From: Chloroflexota bacterium
GTDB lineage: Bacteria; Chloroflexota; Limnocylindria; QHBO01
Direction of reading: 5' to 3'
NCBI GenBank assembly: GCA_013694795.1
Contig: JACDBS010000166.1
Span: 1 to 6,911 of the forward strand
Length of the DNA: 6,911 nt
Shown piece after piece: positions 1 to 4,969 of this stretch; position 1 is the first letter of the stretch; each line of letters starts with the position of its first letter. The position numbers were made by a program, and so were the translations under genes. The notes beneath the pieces were generated by a model. It had not been told where the DNA came from and did no database searches. It saw only the letters and a list, made by a program, of their open reading frames with translations.

Positions 1-1
1 C

Positions 2-313
2 CTCGTCGACGACGAGGAGCGACCGCTGGGCTGGATCGACCGGCATGACCTGGAGGGCGACGGCATGGTGGACCCCGACGCGGCCACGCCGGGCGCTCCG
101 ACCGTGCAGCCGGAGACCACGCTACGCGACGCATTGTCGATGATGCTCGGGTCGAGCGTGCAGTTGGGGGTCGTGGTGGACGAGCGCGACCGCGTCATCG
201 GCGCCATCAGCGTCGACGCCATCAGCGAGGCGCTGCGAGCTCCTGGCCGCCGGGAGGCCCCGCGGCTCCAGACGCCCGAGGGCAACAACGGGGGGAGTGA
301 GGCCGCGACATGA
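2..313 (+). CDS. Compatible-solute ABC transporter ATP-binding subunit, C-terminal CBS-domain part (5' end outside window)
   Basis: The frame is open from the first bases of the window and ends at TGA 311-313, giving 103 visible residues; the ATPase core lies upstream of the window. The visible part looks like the C-terminal CBS-domain region of OpuCA/ProV-type ATPases. It has the end of one CBS repeat (LVDDEERPLGWIDRHDL, residues 1-17), a short linker, then a second repeat from about residue 35 (TVQPETTLRDALSMML) to about 78, including LGVVVDERDRVIGAISVD. In this family the ATPase powers solute import, and in characterised relatives the CBS pair is linked to ionic-strength or nucleotide sensing. 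A polar tail of about 25 residues follows. The stop overlaps the next start (ATGA at 310-313), so it is translationally coupled to the permease. The in-frame ATG at 65 is internal to the domain and is not the real start. The role is supported by the permease and binding-protein genes that follow. Confidence 0.85.
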   Translation, partial: LVDDEERPLGWIDRHDLEGDGMVDPDAATPGAPTVQPETTLRDALSMMLGSSVQLGVVVDERDRVIGAISVDAISEALRAPGRREAPRLQTPEGNNGGSEAAT

Positions 314-969
314 CCGACCAGCCGCTGATCAGCTGGGAGTGGGTGGCGGAGAACCTCGACCTGATCGCGGAGCGGCTCGTCGAGCACCTCGCGCTGACCG
401 GCATCGCCCTCGCCGTCGGGACCGCCATCAGCTTCGGCCTCGCCTTCGTGATCTACCGGCGGCGCTGGCTGAGCCAGCCGATCATCCAACTGACCGGAAT
501 CTTGTACACGATTCCCAGCCTCGCGCTCTTCGCCTTCCTGGTCCCGATCACGGGGCTCTCGCTGCTGTCCGCCGAGATCGGCCTGGTGAGCTATACGCTC
601 ATCATCCTGATTCGCAACATCCTCGCCGGTCTGGACGGCGTTCCGCCCGATGTTCGCGAGGCGGCCGACGGGATGGGCTACGGTCCCTGGGGCCGGCTCT
701 GGGCGGTCGAACTCCCGCTCGCCCTGCCAGTCATCGTTGCCGGCCTGCGCGTGGCGACGGTGACGACCATCGGTCTCGTGACGGTGACCGCGCTGATCGG
801 GCAGGGCGGACTGGGCCAGCTGATCGTCACCGGGCTGCTCCGCCCCGGCATCTTCGAGACGATGATCTACGTCGGCGGGATCCTGTCGCTGGTGCTCGCC
901 GTCGTGGCCGACTCCACCCTGCTAGTGATCCAGCGCGCGCTCACGCCGTGGGCGCGGGCCCGGGCCTGA
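310..969 (+). CDS. Compatible-solute ABC transporter permease 1 (OpuCB/OpuBB/OsmW-like)
   Basis: This 219-residue inner-membrane permease belongs to the glycine betaine/choline/proline importer class. Hydrophobic segments lie at about residues 26-48, 59-80, 88-106, 138-165 and 186-208. The cytoplasmic EAA loop that docks onto the ATPase is clear at 117-140 (EAADGMGYG ... VELPLALP). It is followed by the signature IGQGGLGQLIVTGL (163-176), typical of the OpuCB/OpuCD family. The length of about 220 residues is normal for this short class. The ATG at 310 overlaps the preceding stop, and a purine-rich GGGGGAG (291-297) lies 12 bases upstream, rather far for a ribosome binding site, so coupling probably matters. 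Permease 2 starts 3 bases after the stop, and the two likely form a heterodimeric channel. The exact substrate cannot be read from this subunit. Confidence 0.93.
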   Translation: MTDQPLISWEWVAENLDLIAERLVEHLALTGIALAVGTAISFGLAFVIYRRRWLSQPIIQLTGILYTIPSLALFAFLVPITGLSLLSAEIGLVSYTLIILIRNILAGLDGVPPDVREAADGMGYGPWGRLWAVELPLALPVIVAGLRVATVTTIGLVTVTALIGQGGLGQLIVTGLLRPGIFETMIYVGGILSLVLAVVADSTLLVIQRALTPWARARA

Positions 970-972
970 GAC

Positions 973-1674
973 GTGGAGCTCCTGGCCGAAACCGCCGCCT
1001 GGTTCGGCGACCCGGCGCACTGGTCGGGGACCGATGGCATCCCGTCGCGGATCACGCAGCATGTCCAGCTCTCCGGGTTGGCGCTTCTAGCCGGCCTGGT
1101 CCTGGCGCTGCCGATGGGCGTCCTGATCGGACACACCGGTCGCGGCGGCCCGCTGGCCATCGGCATCGCGAACATCGGACGCGCCATCCCATCGTTCGCG
1201 ATCCTGGTGATGGTCCTGCCGCTCGTGCTCGGGCTCGGCCTGGGACTCGGCTTCTGGCCGACCATCGTGGCTCTGGTGGTGCTGACAATTCCGCCCATAT
1301 TGGTGAACACGTACACGGGACTGCGCGGCGTAGATCCCGAGATCATCGAGGCCGCACGGGGGATGGGCATGCGTGAGCATCAGGTAGCGCTGAAGGTCGA
1401 GCTCCCGAACGCACTTCCGATCATCATCGCCGGGACGCGGGTGGCCGCTGTCCAGGTAGTGGCCACCGCGTCACTGGGGGCCGTGGTGGCAAGCGGCGGG
1501 CTCGGCCGCTATATCCTCGACGGCTTCGCGCGACAGGAGGATGGCCGGATCATCGCGGGCGCCCTACTGGTGGCGGTCCTCGCCATCGCGACCGACCAGC
1601 TGTTCGGGCTGCTCGAGCGCCGCGGTGTGTCGCCGGGGATCCGCGTAGGGGCCATCCGCGGCCCGAACGGCTGA
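973..1674 (+). CDS. Compatible-solute ABC transporter permease 2 (OpuCD/OpuBD/OsmY-like)
   Basis: This 233-residue permease is the partner of permease 1. A GTG start at 973 lies only 3 bases after the preceding stop. It was chosen because the N-terminal stretch FGDPAHWSGTDGIPSRITQH (residues 11-30) resembles the periplasmic lead-in of this family, and no ATG occurs before residue 48. Membrane segments lie at about 33-53, 71-92, 95-115, 147-174 and 193-213. The EAA loop is at 126-149 (EAARGMGMR ... VELPNALP), followed by SGGLGRYILDGFA (174-186), the counterpart of the GGLG signature in permease 1. The two permeases are clearly paralogous but not near-identical. A tail of about 20 mostly polar or basic residues (214-233) is probably cytoplasmic. 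After the stop comes a 130-bp spacer before the binding-protein genes. Confidence 0.92.
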   Translation: MELLAETAAWFGDPAHWSGTDGIPSRITQHVQLSGLALLAGLVLALPMGVLIGHTGRGGPLAIGIANIGRAIPSFAILVMVLPLVLGLGLGLGFWPTIVALVVLTIPPILVNTYTGLRGVDPEIIEAARGMGMREHQVALKVELPNALPIIIAGTRVAAVQVVATASLGAVVASGGLGRYILDGFARQEDGRIIAGALLVAVLAIATDQLFGLLERRGVSPGIRVGAIRGPNG

Positions 1675-1735
1675 CTCTGGACGTTGCGGACACGCTCCAA
1701 CCGTGAGCTTTCGCGACGGGCATTTGGGTGATGAC

Positions 1736-1744
1736 TGATATAGT
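1736..1744 (+). promoter_or_regulatory. Possible extended -10 promoter for the binding-protein genes
   Basis: TGATATAGT matches the extended -10 pattern TGnTATAAT with one mismatch and lies in the least G+C-rich part of the 130-bp spacer after permease 2. No convincing -35 hexamer lies 16-18 bases upstream, which extended -10 promoters can tolerate. Transcription would start near 1751 and give a leader of about 54 bases. This would allow the binding proteins to be made in excess over the membrane subunits. Composition-biased chance occurrence cannot be excluded. Confidence 0.3.
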
Positions 1745-1745
1745 T

Positions 1746-1755
1746 GGGCGACCCC
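1746..1755 (+). repeat. GGGCGACCCC spacer motif, copy 1
   Basis: This is the first of three exact copies of a 10-base motif with GGG and CCC arms around a CGAC core. It sits in the spacer upstream of the first binding-protein gene, directly after the possible -10 element, at about the expected transcription start. The other copies lie in the next two spacers at 2798-2807 and 3754-3763, all in the same orientation. Confidence 0.5.
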
Positions 1756-1792
1756 GAACGCCTTCCACTCCGAAGCGCGTGGGCAAATACAC

Positions 1793-1798
1793 AAGGAG
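1793..1798 (+). promoter_or_regulatory. Strong ribosome binding site for the first binding protein
   Basis: AAGGAG lies 6 bases before the ATG at 1805. It is the only near-perfect Shine-Dalgarno sequence in the window; the other starts rely on overlap with the preceding gene or show no clear site. It fixes the start of the permuted binding protein and suggests high translation of that protein. Confidence 0.8.
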
Positions 1799-1804
1799 AA
1801 CCCA

Positions 1805-2776
1805 ATGCGGCCATTCCGCATGGTCACCCCCGGGGCGTTGCTGCTGGCGCTGATCCTAGGCGCCTGCACGACGGGTGAGGGCGACCAGTCCGCATCCCCA
1901 ACCGAGGGCGGCACGTCTGCAACGCTGGCCAGCACGCTGCGCTTCGGCGGTCCCCCTGAGTGCCCGGAGCGTCCCTTCTGCCTGATCGGCCTGCAAGAGA
2001 CCTACGGGCTCGAGTTCGCCGAATTCGTGCCACTCGACGTCGGTGGCCCGATCACCGTCGAGGCGCTGACGAACGGCGAGGTGGAGGTCGCGCTCCTCTT
2101 CACCTCCGATCCCTCGATCCAGGCCAATGACTTTGTCGAGCTGGAGGACGATCAGGGCCTCCAGCGTGCCGACAACCTGATCCCGGTCATCCGCACCGAG
2201 GTGCTCGACGCCTCGCCCGGGATCGAGGACCTCCTCAATGCGCTGTCGGGGGCTCTCACCCAGGAGGAGCTCATCGCTCTGAATAGTCGCGTGACGGTCG
2301 ACGAGGAAGCGCCCGACGATGTCGCCGCCGAATGGCTGGCGGACCAGGGACTAGACCAGGCAGATGAGAGCATCGGGGCTGGAGCGTCCATCGTGGTCGG
2401 CTCCACGAACTTCTACGAGCAGGAGATCCTTGCCGAGCTCTACGCCGGCGTGCTCGAGGCAAACGGCTTCGAGGTCGAGCGGCGCTTCCAGCTGGGTGCG
2501 CGCGAGGTCGTCGTCCCGGCGCTCGAATCGGGCGAGATCGATCTGATCGCCGAGTATGCCGCGACCGCGCTCGAGTTCTTCAACGAAGGCGCCGGCGAGG
2601 CGACTCCTGACGCCGCCGAGACGGCGGGCATCCTGAACGAACGCATCGCCGAGCGCGGGCTCACGGCACTTGAGGCGGCAACGGCGACCAATCAGAATGC
2701 CATCGTCGTCACGCGCGAGACAGCCGACCAATATGGCCTTTCGGCCATCAGCGACCTCGCGCAGCCGGCACCCTGA
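1805..2776 (+). CDS. Glycine betaine/choline-type substrate-binding lipoprotein with circularly permuted halves
   Basis: This 323-residue extracytoplasmic solute-binding protein of the OpuBC/OpuCC/OsmX (OpuAC superfamily) type feeds ligand to the permease pair. A lipoprotein signal peptide ends in LGAC with Cys21 as the lipidation site, followed by a Ser/Thr/Gly-rich linker to about 40. Residues 45-183 hold what is normally the C-terminal half: FGGPPECPERPFCL (47-60), LDVGGPITVEAL (77-88), LEDDQGLQ (113-120), and an end at VAAEWLADQGL (173-183). After a linker (184-195), residues 196-318 hold what is normally the N-terminal half: IVVGSTNFYEQEILAELYAG (196-215), REVVVPALESGEIDL (233-247), EYAATAL (250-256), and an end at AISDLAQPAP (314-323). 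In the next gene the same two blocks occur in the usual order. The reading frame is intact and a strong ribosome binding site precedes it, so it appears functional. The family assignment is firm; the ligand is not determined. Confidence 0.92.
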   Translation: MRPFRMVTPGALLLALILGACTTGEGDQSASPTEGGTSATLASTLRFGGPPECPERPFCLIGLQETYGLEFAEFVPLDVGGPITVEALTNGEVEVALLFTSDPSIQANDFVELEDDQGLQRADNLIPVIRTEVLDASPGIEDLLNALSGALTQEELIALNSRVTVDEEAPDDVAAEWLADQGLDQADESIGAGASIVVGSTNFYEQEILAELYAGVLEANGFEVERRFQLGAREVVVPALESGEIDLIAEYAATALEFFNEGAGEATPDAAETAGILNERIAERGLTALEAATATNQNAIVVTRETADQYGLSAISDLAQPAP

Positions 2777-2786
2777 CGTGGCGGGC

Positions 2787-2810
2787 GGCGGGGCGCCGGG
2801 CGACCCCGCC
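2787..2810 (+). other. G+C-rich hairpin between the two binding-protein genes
   Basis: GGCGGGG (2787-2793) and CCCCGCC (2804-2810) form a perfect 7-bp stem with a 10-base loop in the 50-bp spacer. No T-run follows, so it is not a standard intrinsic terminator. It could instead slow decay or give partial termination, setting different levels of the two binding proteins. In DNA this G+C-rich, short stems are common by chance. Confidence 0.4.
2798..2807 (+). repeat. GGGCGACCCC spacer motif, copy 2
   Basis: This exact second copy lies in the spacer between the two binding-protein genes, overlapping the loop and right arm of the hairpin there. The overlapping GGGGCGCCGGG (2790-2800) also recurs after the second binding-protein gene at 3769-3779, so these two spacers share more than the 10-base core. 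Confidence 0.5.
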
Positions 2811-2826
2811 AACCCTCCTCCACACC

Positions 2827-3741
2827 ATGGCAACCCGTGCCCACCGCGCGCTTCCGATGCTCTTTGTCCTCACCGCGGCCTGCTCGCTCGCGGCACCGGC
2901 GTCCCCTGCCTCGCCGGATGCCTCGGCGCCGGCTCCCCCGCCGATCGTGGTCGGCAGTGGCTCCTCCGTCGAGCTTCAGCTGATGAGCGAGCTATACGCC
3001 CAGGTCCTGGAAGCGTCCGGCTACGCAGTGACACGACAGGCTCCGTCGCCGGACGCCACCTCCCTCTTCACGTCGCTCCGCGACGGCGAGGCCGACTTGG
3101 CCGCGGTGATTGTCGCCGAGCTGGCACAGACCACCGGGGCCGACCCGGCGGCCGCCGACCTCGAGGTCCTGCAGACGCGATTGGGTGAAGATGGGCTGAG
3201 CCTCCTTGCGCCGAGTCGCGCCGAGCGCGCCCTTGGCGTGGCAATGCGGCGCGAGGACTCAGACGACGCCGGAGTTGCGACGATCTCCGACCTCGTTATG
3301 GCCGGTCGCGAGGTCGTTTGGGGGCTGCCGAGCGACTGTGCTGCCCAGGCCGACTGCTCCGCCCTGCTCACCGCGTACGGCCTCACCGTCGATCAGCTGA
3401 CCGTGAGCCCGGTGCCGATGTGTGCGCCGGAGTCGGGGACGGCGCTGAACGACGGCACGGTCGATGCCTCGCTCGTGTGTACAACGCAGCCGGAGATCGA
3501 GCGGGCCAACCTGCTGGTCCTCGAGGACGACCGCGGCGCGTTTCCCGTCGGTACGATCGCGCCCGTCGTCCGTGCCGACTGGCTCGACGCGGCGCCTGTG
3601 GAGTTCGCGGGCGAAATCGACGCGATCAATGCCGAGATTGATACCGATACACTCATCTCCCTGGGCGTCCAGGTGGCGCTCGAGCAGCGGGCGGTGGCCG
3701 ACGTCGCCAGGGAGTGGCTGGAAGACAACGGCCTCATCTAG
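2827..3741 (+). CDS. Second substrate-binding lipoprotein, OpuBC/OsmX family, conventional order but divergent ligand site
   Basis: This 304-residue exported binding protein is a paralogue of the preceding gene. The signal peptide (FVLTAAC, Cys19) is lipoprotein-like, though Thr rather than Leu at -3 makes the lipobox imperfect. An Ala/Pro/Ser linker follows to about 38. The conventional N-terminal block runs from IVVGSGSSVELQLMSELYAQ (40-59) to TISDL (152-156). The C-terminal block runs from VVWGLPSDCAAQADC (163-177) through VLEDDRGAFPVGTIAPVVRA (231-250) to VAREWLEDNGLI (293-304). The NF-EQ and EY elements of the first protein are replaced by SSVELQ and AEL, and the GGP-TVEAL region by CAPESGTAL, so the ligand may differ or binding may be weak. 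The C-x5-C pair (171/177) is kept. No clear ribosome binding site precedes the ATG. It may be an alternative receptor for the same permease or a sensor-like accessory; function is inferred. Confidence 0.85.
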   Translation: MATRAHRALPMLFVLTAACSLAAPASPASPDASAPAPPPIVVGSGSSVELQLMSELYAQVLEASGYAVTRQAPSPDATSLFTSLRDGEADLAAVIVAELAQTTGADPAAADLEVLQTRLGEDGLSLLAPSRAERALGVAMRREDSDDAGVATISDLVMAGREVVWGLPSDCAAQADCSALLTAYGLTVDQLTVSPVPMCAPESGTALNDGTVDASLVCTTQPEIERANLLVLEDDRGAFPVGTIAPVVRADWLDAAPVEFAGEIDAINAEIDTDTLISLGVQVALEQRAVADVAREWLEDNGLI

Positions 3742-3753
3742 CGGCGAGGCCCC

Positions 3754-3763
3754 GGGCGACCCC
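3754..3763 (+). repeat. GGGCGACCCC spacer motif, copy 3
   Basis: This exact third copy begins 13 bases after the stop of the second binding-protein gene. It is embedded in a G+C-rich run with overlapping possible stems: CCGGG 3752-3756 with CCCGG 3762-3766, or GCCCC 3749-3753 with GGGGC 3769-3773. GGGGCGCCGGG (3769-3779) repeats the sequence found at 2790-2800. No T-run follows, so termination here is uncertain, although this would be a sensible end for the transporter operon. Confidence 0.5.
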
Positions 3764-3807
3764 CGGCTGGGGCGCCGGGTTCGCCGGACGGACCGCATCC
3801 GTGCATC

Positions 3808-4458
3808 ATGGCCCGACCGATGACCGAGCCCACCTCCGAGCACTTGGCCCTCGCCGACTGGCGCCGTCGCGTGGCGGCGCTCTACGAGTCGCTGCGCAAC
3901 GACAGGCGCCCCGCGCCGATGCGTGCCACCTCCTTTCGTGCGGCCAAGGACCGGCTCGTGGGCGAGCACCCCTCGTCGCCGGTGCCCAAGGATGATCGGC
4001 GCGAGTTCATAGGACTCGCTTACTGGCGGCATGACCCGTCGCTGGCGCTGCGCGCCCACCTCGAGCCCGATCCCGAGGCCACGCCGATCGGCGTACCCCG
4101 TTCCGGCGAGGGGATGGGCATCCCATTTCAACGCGTCGGCTGGGTGAGCTTCGCCGTCGACGGCGTCGCATGCCGCCTCGCCGTCTTCTGGCTCAACGAG
4201 TACTCGGGCGGCATCTTCATCCCGTTCCGCGATGGCAGCAGCGGACGCGAGACGTACGGCGGCGGCCGCTATCTGTGGGATTCGGCCAAAGGTGCCGACC
4301 TTGGCTCCCACGGCGATGAGCTGGTTCTCGACTTCAACTTCGCGTACCACCCGTCGTGCGTCTTCGACTCCATATGGTCGTGCCCCCTGGCACCGCAGGA
4401 GAACTGGCTGGCTGCGCCGATTCGTGGCGGCGAGCGCCTGCCCGAGCCGCGCTCATGA
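3808..4458 (+). CDS. DUF1684 domain protein
   Basis: This 216-residue protein is recognised as DUF1684 from its C-terminal signature. It shows FIPFRDGSSGRETYGGGRYL (137-156), LDFNFAYHPSCVF (174-186), CPLAPQENWL (192-201) and PIRGGE (204-209), with the conserved spacing of Phe-Arg-Asp, Tyr-Gly-Gly-Gly-Arg-Tyr, Asp-Phe-Asn and Cys-Pro. The N-terminal half includes KDDRREFIGLAYWRHDPSLA (61-80), as expected for the usual N-terminal part of these proteins. No signal peptide or membrane helix is seen, so it is probably cytoplasmic. The biochemical role of the family is not established to my knowledge. Two ATGs are possible, at 3808 and 3820 (residue 5), neither with a clear ribosome binding site; the first is given. 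The stop overlaps the next start, so the downstream zinc-ribbon protein is probably co-translated. Confidence 0.85.
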   Translation: MARPMTEPTSEHLALADWRRRVAALYESLRNDRRPAPMRATSFRAAKDRLVGEHPSSPVPKDDRREFIGLAYWRHDPSLALRAHLEPDPEATPIGVPRSGEGMGIPFQRVGWVSFAVDGVACRLAVFWLNEYSGGIFIPFRDGSSGRETYGGGRYLWDSAKGADLGSHGDELVLDFNFAYHPSCVFDSIWSCPLAPQENWLAAPIRGGERLPEPRS

Positions 4459-4916
4459 CCAATACCAGCGCGCCGGCGCCACGCCATTGCATCAAGTGCG
4501 GGCGCGAGGTCGGTCCCGACGAATCGGTGTGCGAGATCTGCAACCGCGCCGGCATGGCCACCCCTTCCGCGTCGCAGTACCACGGCACGGTGGCTGTGGC
4601 CATCGTGCTGGCCGTGGCGGCGCTGGCCGTGGCCGCCAGCCTCTCGCTGCGCGGGGTTGGCCCGTACGCCGCCGAGGTGCGTGCCGTCACGCCAGGCGAG
4701 CCGGTCGGCTACGCCATCGCCTACGCGGTGACGAACGAGGGGACGAAAGCGGGACGGGCGAAATGCCTGCTGGTCGCGCTAGGCGACGCCGGCGAGCGTC
4801 TGCGCACGCGCTCCACCATCACCGACCAGATCGACGGCGGGACGACGACCGAGTTGGTCGAAACGATCCCGGGACTGGAGGTCCGCCCGACCGAGGTGAC
4901 GGTGAGCTGCTCCTAG
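4455..4916 (+). CDS. Small zinc-ribbon protein with one membrane helix and an extracytoplasmic domain
   Basis: This 153-residue protein is of unrecognised function. The start at 4455 overlaps the DUF1684 stop (ATGA); the frame stays open upstream to an ATG at 4356, but that part only shadows the DUF1684 gene. An N-terminal zinc ribbon has CIKC (12-15) and CEIC (26-29), so four Cys with a 10-residue loop. A single hydrophobic helix follows at about 44-65. The remaining 85 or so residues, such as VGYAIAYAVTNEG (84-96) and TELVETIPGL (132-141), alternate like a beta-sandwich and contain two Cys (104, 152) that could form a disulfide. The likely topology is ribbon inside and domain outside. Similar ribbon-plus-helix proteins are common and mostly uncharacterised. 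It resembles FxLYD-type accessory domains only loosely. Confidence 0.72.
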   Translation: MTNTSAPAPRHCIKCGREVGPDESVCEICNRAGMATPSASQYHGTVAVAIVLAVAALAVAASLSLRGVGPYAAEVRAVTPGEPVGYAIAYAVTNEGTKAGRAKCLLVALGDAGERLRTRSTITDQIDGGTTTELVETIPGLEVRPTEVTVSCS

Positions 4917-4938
4917 CTCTCCAGCAGCAGGCGCACCT

Positions 4939-4948
4939 CGATCGATCG
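4939..4948. other. Perfect 10-bp palindrome upstream of the TPM gene
   Basis: CGATCGATCG lies in the 53-bp spacer, about 21 bases before the chosen start of the TPM-domain gene. It is a two-fold symmetric site of the kind repressors can bind, but it is also a simple CGAT repeat, so chance is a fair explanation. The spacer otherwise shows only a weak GGTGG (4952-4956) as a possible ribosome binding site. Confidence 0.25.
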
Positions 4949-4969
4949 CACGGTGGATGCCATCTGCGT

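Noticed and set aside
297..1376. 359-codon + strand frame over the two permeases.
   Set aside because: It is Arg/Pro/His-rich throughout, typical of an out-of-frame reading, and overlaps two permeases with intact EAA loops.
2777..2826. Possibility that the first binding protein is merely truncated or frameshifted and its missing C-terminal half continues after the stop.
   Set aside because: The 50-bp spacer has no FGGPPEC-like coding in any frame, and the missing half is already present at the N-terminus of the same protein.
3259..4350. 363-codon open frame on the minus strand across the second binding protein and DUF1684.
   Set aside because: It spans two recognisable + strand genes and their spacer, and shows no domain. 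It is the usual antisense shadow in high-G+C DNA.
4232..4969. In-frame upstream extension of the TPM protein (246 codons).
   Set aside because: It overlaps the DUF1684 and zinc-ribbon genes, is Arg/Ala-rich, and would place the signal peptide in mid-protein.
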